A stretch of 20,563 nt of DNA from assembly GCA_030728235.1 (NCBI GenBank), contig JANRAA010000206.1:1-20563 (forward strand). The letters are read 5' to 3'. The stretch's first letter is position 1. Each line of letters begins with the position of its first letter. Shown one piece after another: positions 15,402 through 20,563 of the stretch. This DNA comes from Flavobacteriales bacterium (GTDB lineage Bacteria; Bacteroidota; Bacteroidia; Flavobacteriales_D; Sanyastnellaceae). The notes beneath the pieces were generated by a model that did not search any database, was not told the DNA's origin, and saw nothing but the letters and a program-made list of their open reading frames with translations. Both the position numbers and the translations under genes were made by a program.

Positions 15402-15991
15402 AAAAAGTAGGATTGTATTTCGGGACGTTTAATCCCATCCACATCGGACACCTCGTAATTGCAAATTTTATGGCAACCCACACGGGGTTGGATGAGGTTT
15501 GGTTGGTTGTTACTCCCCACAATCCGCTCAAAAGTCGTGACGGACTATTACCCGATGAGCACCGCATGCAAATGGTGCGGTTGGCTGTAATGGACAACAA
15601 TCACTTGAAGGCCAGTGATGTAGAGTTTGGACTTCCACAGCCTAATTTTACGATCGATACCCTCGACGCCTTGAAAATCGAGTTTCCAGATTTCGTTTTT
15701 TCGCTGATAATGGGAGAAGACAATCTCCGCAATCTCGATAAGTGGAAATCGTACGAGCGCATTTTATCTGATTACGACATCATGGTGTATCCGAGGGCTT
15801 TAACAGAGGGTGAATCGGCCGACAACGATGGAGCCGTGCTTGATCATTCGCGGGTCAATCTGTGCGACGCACCCATGATTCGCATTTCGTCTACATTCTT
15901 GAGAAATGCCATTTCGGAACAGAAGGATATCCGCTACCTCGTGCCAGATAAAGTCATTAACTACATCAGCAACAACTACTTATACGAGTAG
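15398..15991 (+). CDS. nadD: Nicotinate-nucleotide adenylyltransferase, 197 aa
   Basis: The protein transfers AMP to nicotinate mononucleotide in NAD synthesis. It begins MKKVGLYFGTFNPIHIGH, with the nucleotidyltransferase motif HIGH at residues 15-18, PHNPLK (40-45), the substrate-loop region with LIMGEDNL and the second family motif ISSTFLR (163-169). Length is normal. The start codon is TTG (15398-15400), overlapping the gmk stop codon TGA. No ATG upstream or near the start would keep the GLYFGTFNP strand, so the TTG assignment is firm. Non-ATG initiation with stop/start overlap suggests that re-initiating ribosomes from gmk supply translation. Confidence 0.96.
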   Translation: MKKVGLYFGTFNPIHIGHLVIANFMATHTGLDEVWLVVTPHNPLKSRDGLLPDEHRMQMVRLAVMDNNHLKASDVEFGLPQPNFTIDTLDALKIEFPDFVFSLIMGEDNLRNLDKWKSYERILSDYDIMVYPRALTEGESADNDGAVLDHSRVNLCDAPMIRISSTFLRNAISEQKDIRYLVPDKVINYISNNYLYE

Positions 15992-16009
15992 GCCTTCGTT
16001 TTTTAAGTT

Positions 16010-16026
16010 TTGGCACACCAGTTGCA
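16010..16026 (+). promoter_or_regulatory. Putative sigma-54 (RpoN) -24/-12 promoter
   Basis: The bases read TTGGCACACCAGTTGCA. They match the sigma-54 core TTGGCAC-N4-TTGCW, with the invariant GG (16012-16013) and GC (16024-16025) separated by exactly 10 bases. Transcription would start near 16037, about 25 bases before the small ORF at 16062. The site is intergenic and correctly oriented. An rpoN gene and an enhancer-binding activator are not in the window, so function is inferred. Confidence 0.6.
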
Positions 16027-16061
16027 TAAATGGTTTCAGGTTTAATTTAATACCAATAGCC

Positions 16062-16208
16062 ATGAAAGAACTTAAAGAACAATATATGCGCTTAAAGCGC
16101 CAAGCAATCGAACTAATGCAAATGGGTAACATCAGTGCTTACCTAGCAAAACTGCAAGAAGTCGATGATGTAAAAATGCAACTCATTCAAATAGCAGCTA
16201 CCCATTAA
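16062..16208 (+). CDS. Small hypothetical protein, 48 aa
   Basis: I do not recognise a named family. The start is the ATG at 16062, giving MKELKEQYMRLKRQAIELMQ; a longer frame from 15906 overlaps nadD and contains the promoter, so it is rejected. The protein is almost wholly helical in character, with alternating charged and hydrophobic residues through residue 44. A break around MGNISAYLAKL suggests a two-helix hairpin. It has no cysteine, signal peptide or membrane segment and is lysine/glutamine-rich, so a small cytosolic regulator or ribosome- or protein-binding peptide is conceivable but unproven. It stands alone as a transcription unit with its own sigma-54-like promoter and a strong terminator 26 bases after its stop. 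That is the best evidence that it is real. Confidence 0.72.
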   Translation: MKELKEQYMRLKRQAIELMQMGNISAYLAKLQEVDDVKMQLIQIAATH

Positions 16209-16234
16209 TCTAACACATACTTCAAACTATGTGC

Positions 16235-16260
16235 AAAGCCCCGAATTCTCGGGGCTTTTT
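16235..16260 (+). terminator. Intrinsic terminator after the small ORF
   Basis: A 10-bp stem AAAGCCCCGA / TCGGGGCTTT with an ATTC loop is followed by TT, C and more Ts. It is strong and isolates the small-ORF transcript from the sigma-factor operon. Confidence 0.92.
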
Positions 16261-16300
16261 CTTGTCTGAAACTTTCAGGTCGATATATTTTCTGAATCAT

Positions 16301-16329
16301 TGTAACTTATCTTCGTTACGGGGCGTCTC
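16301..16329 (+). promoter_or_regulatory. ECF-type promoter, probably autoregulatory
   Basis: TGTAAC (16301-16306), a 17-base spacer and CGTCTC (16324-16329) match the general ECF sigma pattern of an AAC-containing -35 and a CGTC -10. The predicted start is near 16335, about 13 bases before the sigma-factor ATG. ECF factors commonly transcribe their own gene, which fits. Confidence 0.6.
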
Positions 16330-16347
16330 ATAACAAATCCGTACAAC

Positions 16348-16836
16348 ATGACGGTTAGTGAATACAATCAGTGTGTCGAGAATTTTGCCGATAACTTGTT
16401 CCGGTTCATTTTGAAGAACTTGAGGGATGAGGAGCAGTCGCGCGATATCGTACAAGAAACATTCACTAAGTTATGGATCAAAGTTGAAGACGTTAGCTTT
16501 TTACAGGCGAAGTCGTACCTGTTTACCACAGGCTATCACACCATGATCGATTGGATTCGAAGAGAGAAGCGCAACGCAGATTTCGAAAAGGTTCCTGAAT
16601 CGTCGATGGGTGTTTCGAAAGATCAAAGTCCTGACCTTCAAGAGATATTGCAAGAAGCTTTGAGCCGATTGCCCGAGATTCAGCGATCGGTGATTATGTT
16701 GCGCGACTATGAAGGGTACAGTTATCAGGAGATTGGTGAGATTACCAATTTGAATGAGTCGCAAGTGAAGGTTTATATATACCGTGCTCGTGTCACGTTA
16801 AAGGAGTATTTAGTAAGTATAGATTTGGTATTATGA
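16348..16836 (+). CDS. ECF-family RNA polymerase sigma factor, 162 aa
   Basis: This is a compact sigma-70 factor with only regions 2 and 4. Region 2 (about 8-80) shows FRFILKNLRDEEQSRDIVQE, TFTKLWIKVEDV and the DNA-contacting segment YHTMIDWIRREKRN. Region 4 (about 103-155) shows LSRLPEIQRSVIMLRDYEG, YSYQEIGEITNLNESQVKVY and IYRARVTLKEYL, a standard helix-turn-helix. The ATG at 16348 directly follows the candidate ECF promoter. The stop overlaps the start of the anti-sigma gene (ATGA, 16833-16836), so sigma and inhibitor are made in step. The inducing signal and regulon cannot be read from the sequence. Confidence 0.95.
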   Translation: MTVSEYNQCVENFADNLFRFILKNLRDEEQSRDIVQETFTKLWIKVEDVSFLQAKSYLFTTGYHTMIDWIRREKRNADFEKVPESSMGVSKDQSPDLQEILQEALSRLPEIQRSVIMLRDYEGYSYQEIGEITNLNESQVKVYIYRARVTLKEYLVSIDLVL

Positions 16837-18017
16837 AGATTACACGTGAAAATTACGAAGCGTATTTGCTTGATCACGCAGAGGGTGTCCTTTCTGCTGA
16901 TCAGCAAGCTGAGCTTTTCGCGTTTTTAGAGGTGAACCCAGATTTAGATGCTGACTTCGACCTTTCCCTTGACCCCATACCAGCATTGTCTGAAGTCTCT
17001 TCCGATTGGACGGCCTTGTTGCAAACCGAAAAGCGCATCGTCCCAGATCTCAATACATTGTTGATTGCCAAGCTCGAAGGCGATTTTGAACCAGGAGTTG
17101 CAAATCTTGACTTTTCAAATGGAGAAGTAGCTAAGCAATGGCTACTTGTGCAGCGCACCAAGCTGGTTGCGCCGGCTGTTTCTTTCAGCCATGCCGCATC
17201 ATTGCGCATGCCTGCCGAAATTACTACAGTTGAAGAATGGAAAGCCGCGGTAGCAGAAGGAGATCTCAGTAATCACAGCGTTAGTGTAATGGCTTCGGCA
17301 CAAATGCACGCTGAAATTGCGGGCTATCAGGCTGTTCGATTGAGAGCACAAACGGTAGCTTTTGGAAACAAGTCTGTTTTGATGCAAGAGGCCAAAGTGG
17401 TGCCGTTGTTCAGAAGAGTGGCATTTGCAGCGGCCTCCATTGCGGCGATTTTCATTTGCATTCTGGTATGGCCTGAGGCTCAAAAGCAAGGCAACAGCAT
17501 TGCAGATTTTGCCCGCGTGCCTATATCAAGACCATTGCCAGTTGTTGAATCAGGTATTGAAGAAACAGCTCCAGTTGTTGTGAAAGAAGTAGCGCCAGTT
17601 TTCCATTATGTTTCAGGAACAAGCAAGAAGAATGTGGAGCCAGAGGCAGCGGTTGAAAGAGAAAGAATCGCAGTGCTAGGGATAAAGCAAGTAGGCAGCA
17701 TTGAGCAGGCGGAATCGGGGCGGAAACTTTTACGAGCTGACGATATCGAGGTGCGTGATGCTATGCTGTATGCAGAAACACCGAAGTCACAATCAGCCGA
17801 ATTCCAATCGCTCACAGCGTATGTGAAGGAACGAGCTCAAAAAGATATTTTAAAAGTAGAACCAACCGAGCCTGTTGCTGTGGCATTGGTAGAAAGGGCA
17901 GTTAACAAGATTGAAAAGGGAACCGCAGGTGCGGTAAAGATACAGCCGTCAAACAAAGAGACGGGGACGAAATTTAATCTGAAGCTAGGTAAATTAGAAA
18001 TCTCCCGCAATCACTAA
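16833..18017 (+). CDS. Membrane-anchored anti-sigma factor, 394 aa
   Basis: The position directly behind an ECF sigma gene with a 4-base overlap, a cytoplasmic N-terminus, a single transmembrane helix (about 196-213, VAFAAASIAAIFICILVW) and a roughly 180-residue periplasmic tail identify a probable anti-sigma factor. The N-terminus NYEAYLLDHAEGVLS is the opening seen in many Bacteroidota anti-sigma proteins. No zinc-binding HxxxCxxC motif is present, so it is not of the ZAS class. The cytoplasmic part looks internally repeated, with three xxEGx segments (about 10-50, 73-125 and 134-190), the latter two each leading into a basic LVxxxxVSF-like strand. The periplasmic part is Val/Glu/Pro-rich and low in complexity, ending in FNLKLGKLEISRNH. 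The gene ends 5 bases from the convergent pth stop. Confidence 0.82.
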   Translation: MKITRENYEAYLLDHAEGVLSADQQAELFAFLEVNPDLDADFDLSLDPIPALSEVSSDWTALLQTEKRIVPDLNTLLIAKLEGDFEPGVANLDFSNGEVAKQWLLVQRTKLVAPAVSFSHAASLRMPAEITTVEEWKAAVAEGDLSNHSVSVMASAQMHAEIAGYQAVRLRAQTVAFGNKSVLMQEAKVVPLFRRVAFAAASIAAIFICILVWPEAQKQGNSIADFARVPISRPLPVVESGIEETAPVVVKEVAPVFHYVSGTSKKNVEPEAAVERERIAVLGIKQVGSIEQAESGRKLLRADDIEVRDAMLYAETPKSQSAEFQSLTAYVKERAQKDILKVEPTEPVAVALVERAVNKIEKGTAGAVKIQPSNKETGTKFNLKLGKLEISRNH

Positions 18018-18022
18018 CACAA

Positions 18023-18586
18023 TCAAGTGTTGTTGAACTGATTCATGGTGTTGGCAAGTCCGGCAGCACAAAAAGAAAGCACCATTTCACCTGTTCGGCT
18101 CACGCGCTCTTTTATCTTGGTCGACTCATTTTCATCCCATTTACCCAACACGTAATTTACTTGATGTCCTTTAGAGAACTCACTTCCAATACCGAAACGC
18201 AAGCGAGCGTAGTTCGCAGATTGAAGTAGTTCTTGAATCGACTTTAAGCCGTTGTGTCCGCCATCGCTGCCTTTACCTCGCATGCGCAATGTTCCAAAAG
18301 GCAGGGCGAGGTCATCGGTAACCACGAGGATGTGTTCGAGGGGAATTTTTTCTTTGTCAACCCAATATCTCAAAGCCTTTCCACTCAAGTTCATGTATGT
18401 AGAAGGCTTAATGAGAATAACCGTCTTCCCTTTGTGTTTGAGGGTTGCGACATCGGCATAACGGTCTGCCTTAAAAGAAATATTGGACGCCCCGGCAAGG
18501 GCATCCAATACTTCAAATCCTATATTGTGTCTCGTTCCTTGGTACTCTGCACCAGGGTTTCCGAGTCCTGCAATCAGGTATTTCAT
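18023..18586 (-). CDS. pth: Peptidyl-tRNA hydrolase, 187 aa
   Basis: The enzyme releases peptides from prematurely dissociated peptidyl-tRNA. It begins MKYLIAGLGNPGAEYQGTRH, containing Asn10 and the catalytic His20 (TRHNIGF). Other conserved elements are KPSTYMNLSGKAL (Asn in YMN), TDDLALPFG with the catalytic-site aspartate and GSDGGHNGLKSI. Length is normal. The ATG at 18584-18586 lies 5 bases after the rplY stop, so pth is the last gene of the prs-rplY-pth unit, a linkage widely seen in bacteria. Its stop codon is 5 bases from the end of the convergent anti-sigma gene, with no terminator hairpin between them. Confidence 0.97.
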   Translation of the reverse strand: MKYLIAGLGNPGAEYQGTRHNIGFEVLDALAGASNISFKADRYADVATLKHKGKTVILIKPSTYMNLSGKALRYWVDKEKIPLEHILVVTDDLALPFGTLRMRGKGSDGGHNGLKSIQELLQSANYARLRFGIGSEFSKGHQVNYVLGKWDENESTKIKERVSRTGEMVLSFCAAGLANTMNQFNNT

Positions 18587-18591
18587 ATAGC

Positions 18592-19173
18592 TTATTTCGC
18601 AGCAGCGGCAGCAGCAGCGGCAGCCATAGCAGCACGCGTACGTTTCACAGCAACTACAACGTCGGCATCAGCTTGTAGCAAATCGTAGTCAGCAGTTTTG
18701 ATGTCGCGAACACGAGCTACATCACCGATTTCCAATTTCGAAATGTCTACACCGATGAACTCAGGAAGTTTTCCAGGAAGTCCACGTACCGTTAGGTGAC
18801 GGTGGTTAACTGCCAAACGTCCACCATTACGCACACCTGGAGAGTTTCCGCTTGCACGTACTGGCAATTTCACGCTTACCAACTTATCGTCGAAAAGTTG
18901 CAAGAAATCTACGTGAATGATAGCATCCGATACCGGGTGGTACTGAATATCTTTAATGATCGCGTTGTATTTCTCTCCGCTTACGTCAAGGTTAATCCAG
19001 AATACATCTGGGTTGTAAACCAGTTTCTCCATTGCAAGTTTTGCAATTGAAAAAGGGACCTGCTTTTCACCACCGTACATAACAGCCGGGATACGGTCTG
19101 TGTCGCGAAGGATCTTGGCATCTTTTTTCCCTACGCTCTCACGCAGAGAGCCGCTCAATGATGCTTTTTTCAT
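18592..19173 (-). CDS. rplY: 50S ribosomal protein L25 (CTC/general stress form), 193 aa
   Basis: This is the two-domain L25 that binds 5S rRNA. The N-terminal L25 domain (about 5-92) shows RESVGKKDAKILRDTDRIPAV and MYGGEKQVPF. The C-terminal TL5-like domain (about 98-180) shows KLPVRASGNSPGV, RNGGRL and HLTVRGLPGKLPEFI. The protein ends in a low-complexity tail: a methionine, nine alanines and a lysine, encoded by GCN codons at 18598-18624. It lies between prs and pth with 5-base gaps on both sides, so all three are one operon and the dosage of L25 follows prs transcription. The ATG at 19171-19173 is the standard start. Confidence 0.96.
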   Translation of the reverse strand: MKKASLSGSLRESVGKKDAKILRDTDRIPAVMYGGEKQVPFSIAKLAMEKLVYNPDVFWINLDVSGEKYNAIIKDIQYHPVSDAIIHVDFLQLFDDKLVSVKLPVRASGNSPGVRNGGRLAVNHRHLTVRGLPGKLPEFIGVDISKLEIGDVARVRDIKTADYDLLQADADVVVAVKRTRAAMAAAAAAAAAK

Positions 19174-19178
19174 GTTGT

Positions 19179-20123
19179 TTATGATATAAGAAAATGTGAA
19201 CTAATTGATTCGTTGTTTGTCAGACAACGTATGATGTGCGCAAAAAGCGGTGCTATTGTCACCACCTTGATTTTATCTTGCGGCTTATCAGGGTTCAAAG
19301 GAATGCTATCGGTAACGATGAGCTCTGTTAACGATGAGTTTGCGATACGCTCGTAGGCAGGACCGCTCAACACAGCGTGCGTGCACACGGCACGGACAGA
19401 TCGAGCGCCATGCTCCAACATCATGTCGGCAGCTTTAGTAAGCGTACCGGCAGTGTCGCACATGTCGTCAACCAACACCACATCTTTCCCTGCGACATCA
19501 CCAATCACGGTCATGCTTTCGATTTGGTTTGCCACTTTGCGTTGTTTGTAGCAAATGGCAAGGTCAACCGACAAGAATTTCGCATAGGCATTCGCTCGCT
19601 TGGTACCGCCAGTGTCAGGAGCCGCAATGATCAAGTTTGATCTGTCGAGGCTCTCTAGATAAGGCAGGAACACGGTTGAACCGAACAAGTGATCAACAGG
19701 CACTTCGAAAAACCCTTGAATTTGATCAGCGTGAAGGTCCATCGTGATAACACGATCAACCCCAGCAGCAGTGAGCAGGTTAGCCACCAGCTTCGCGCCT
19801 ATTGCTACACGTGGTTTGTCTTTACGATCTTGGCGAGCATATCCGAAATAAGGAATAACAGCTACAATGCGTCGTGCTGATGCACGTTTCGCAGCATCAA
19901 CCATCAACAACAATTCCATCAGGTTATCAGCGGGTGGAACAGTCGTTTGAATGATGATGACATCTTTACCTCGCACAGTTTCCTCAATGCTGGTTTGAAT
20001 TTCACCGTCGCTAAAACGTTGAATGTTAGCATCACCAAGGGATGTTCCATATTCTTCTGCAATGGCCGTAGCCAGTGCAGCTGAAACAGAACCTGCGAAT
20101 ATTTTAACGTTGCTGTTGGTCAT
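19179..20123 (-). CDS. prs: Ribose-phosphate pyrophosphokinase, 314 aa
   Basis: The enzyme makes PRPP from ribose 5-phosphate and ATP for nucleotide, histidine and NAD synthesis. N-terminal features include FSDGEIQTSIEETVRGKDV and the ATP-site loop PYFGYARQDRKDKPR. MDLHADQIQGFF carries the catalytic/metal histidine, and APDTGG and the PRPP-binding loop VVLVDDMCDTAGTL lie in the C-terminal half. Length and C-terminus (NNESISSHFLIS) are standard. The ATG at 20121-20123 is preceded by a well-formed Bacteroidota promoter, making prs the first gene of the prs-rplY-pth operon. Confidence 0.97.
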   Translation of the reverse strand: MTNSNVKIFAGSVSAALATAIAEEYGTSLGDANIQRFSDGEIQTSIEETVRGKDVIIIQTTVPPADNLMELLLMVDAAKRASARRIVAVIPYFGYARQDRKDKPRVAIGAKLVANLLTAAGVDRVITMDLHADQIQGFFEVPVDHLFGSTVFLPYLESLDRSNLIIAAPDTGGTKRANAYAKFLSVDLAICYKQRKVANQIESMTVIGDVAGKDVVLVDDMCDTAGTLTKAADMMLEHGARSVRAVCTHAVLSGPAYERIANSSLTELIVTDSIPLNPDKPQDKIKVVTIAPLFAHIIRCLTNNESISSHFLIS

Positions 20124-20143
20124 TGCTCTCCAAAAATGGGGTG

Positions 20144-20175
20144 CAAATGTACGAAGTTCCTACTTGAATATCAAA
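20144..20175 (-). promoter_or_regulatory. Promoter of the prs-rplY-pth operon
   Basis: On the minus strand TTTG (20175-20172), a 20-base spacer and TACATTTG (20151-20144) match both Bacteroidota elements exactly. The predicted start is near 20138, giving a leader of about 15 bases. This is the best-formed promoter in the window. Confidence 0.8.
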
Positions 20176-20246
20176 GAATAAGCACTATTTCAGCAATTTA
20201 CGAAAGTTTTTTATTGAAGAAAATGCTTTTCAACTAATGAAAAATG

Positions 20247-20254
20247 TACATTTG
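20247..20254 (+). promoter_or_regulatory. Divergent -7 promoter element for the downstream RNA
   Basis: TACATTTG is an exact TAnnTTTG match and sits within a 12-base perfect palindrome (AAATGTACATTT, 20242-20253). A TTTT at 20227-20230 is the closest thing to a -33 box. Transcription would start near 20259, immediately before a series of hairpins. Confidence 0.55.
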
Positions 20255-20258
20255 CTTT

Positions 20259-20386
20259 GGAATATCTCCGGCAGCCGCCGGAATGCCGCCCCGAAAAGGG
20301 TCCAGGCATGAACCACATCAGTGGTTTAGGTTATCTGATTAGTTAGTTGAGAGTCAAGGCAATGGTCTTGGCTCTTTCTTTTTATT
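20259..20386 (+). ncRNA. Candidate structured small RNA or attenuated leader, about 125 nt
   Basis: No reading frame is present, but four hairpins follow one another on the plus strand. They are a perfect 6-bp stem TCCGGC/GCCGGA with an AGCC loop (20267-20282), ATGCC/GGCAT (20283-20309) enclosing CCC-GAAAA-GGG, a perfect 6-bp AACCAC/GTGGTT with an ATCA loop (20311-20326), and a terminator stem. The ATCA loop can pair with TGAT at 20336-20339, a possible pseudoknot. Promoter and terminator bracket the structure. It lacks SRP RNA, tRNA and tmRNA hallmarks, and I cannot assign it to a family. It could be a free small RNA or the leader of a gene beyond the window. Confidence 0.6.
20350..20386 (+). 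terminator. Intrinsic terminator of the candidate RNA
   Basis: An 11-bp stem (AGAGTCAAGGC / GTCTTGGCTCT, with two G-T wobble pairs) and an AATG loop are followed by TTCTTTTTATT. The T-run is only on the plus-strand side, so it ends plus-strand transcription. Confidence 0.85.
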
Positions 20387-20563
20387 GAATTTGATATTCG
20401 GTACCAAGGCTGTTTTCAATATCACTTGCAGCATTTTGAAAGGTCAATTTAACCCAATAGACGGCTTGAGTTTAATCTTGAATTAATGCAGCGGAAAGCA
20501 TAGATTGCATAAACAGACTTAACTAGATGAGTTTGTAAACATGATTATCCGCAATCGTGCCCA
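20387..20563. other. AT-rich tail with no supported gene
   Basis: This completes the 440-base stretch right of prs. Short frames touch the right edge on both strands (a plus ATG at 20541 and a minus frame closing at 20519), but neither is long enough to call. A 7-base inverted repeat (TGATATT 20392-20398, AATATCA 20418-20424) is the only other structure seen. Confidence 0.5.

Noticed and set aside
15906..16061. N-terminal extension of the 48-residue protein
   Set aside because: The extension overlaps nadD and includes the sigma-54-type promoter; the ATG at 16062 lies after the predicted transcription start.
20259..20386. SRP 4.5S RNA, tRNA or tmRNA
   Set aside because: No SRP tetraloop/GGAAG-type core, no cloverleaf with T-loop and no tag reading frame.
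20519..20563. Edge reading frames (plus ATG at 20541, minus frame closing at 20519)
   Set aside because: Fewer than 16 codons are visible, so neither can be supported.

Overview
The window looks like the chromosome of a Bacteroidota bacterium, most likely a marine or freshwater Flavobacteriales (Cryomorphaceae/Schleiferiaceae-like). Four things point there: a large secreted protein with a C-terminal type IX secretion (T9SS) sorting domain and GCTxxxACNYxPxATxxDGSC repeats; several promoters with the Bacteroidota -7 octamer TAnnTTTG; a periplasmic two-component propeller kinase paired with a LytTR regulator; and an almost complete absence of Shine-Dalgarno sequences. Nothing looks like a recent mobile element: no transposase, integrase, tRNA, rRNA or CRISPR array was seen.

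Layout. (1) 1-1398, minus: a lipoprotein gene overlapping the start of a peptide-type ABC transporter ATPase that runs off the left edge. (2) 1447-3805, minus: a two-gene tyrosine-degradation unit, homogentisate 1,2-dioxygenase then 4-hydroxyphenylpyruvate dioxygenase, closed by an intrinsic terminator. (3) 3973-10177, minus: a co-directional run of polyprenyl diphosphate synthase, a MORN-repeat lipoprotein (4-base overlap), a LysM glucosaminidase, a 985-residue propeller histidine kinase (4-base gap, TTG start) and a LytTR response regulator. A peptidoglycan hydrolase is thus tightly linked to an extracytoplasmic sensor. (4) 10493-13876, plus: a monocistronic secreted metalloprotease of 1127 residues with 13 cysteine-rich 26-residue repeats and a T9SS tail. 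(5) 13958-15991, plus: yicC-gmk-nadD, all overlapping. (6) 16010-16260, plus: a 48-residue orphan protein behind a sequence that matches the sigma-54 -24/-12 consensus, closed by a strong terminator. (7) 16301-18017, plus: an ECF sigma factor with a probable self-recognised promoter, translationally coupled to a membrane anti-sigma factor. (8) 18023-20123, minus: the housekeeping unit prs-rplY-pth with 5-base gaps, convergent with the anti-sigma gene. (9) 20247-20386, plus: a promoter-hairpins-terminator unit with no open reading frame, probably a small non-coding RNA or attenuated leader, divergent from prs.

The strongest second-look items are the candidate RNA at the right end, the sigma-54-type promoter with its tiny protein, the split zinc site and tandemly amplified repeats of the secreted protease, the internally repeated anti-sigma domain, and a recurring promoter geometry (-7 octamer exactly 5 bases before ATG) that predicts leaderless mRNAs. 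All functional statements are from reading the sequence; no database search was run.
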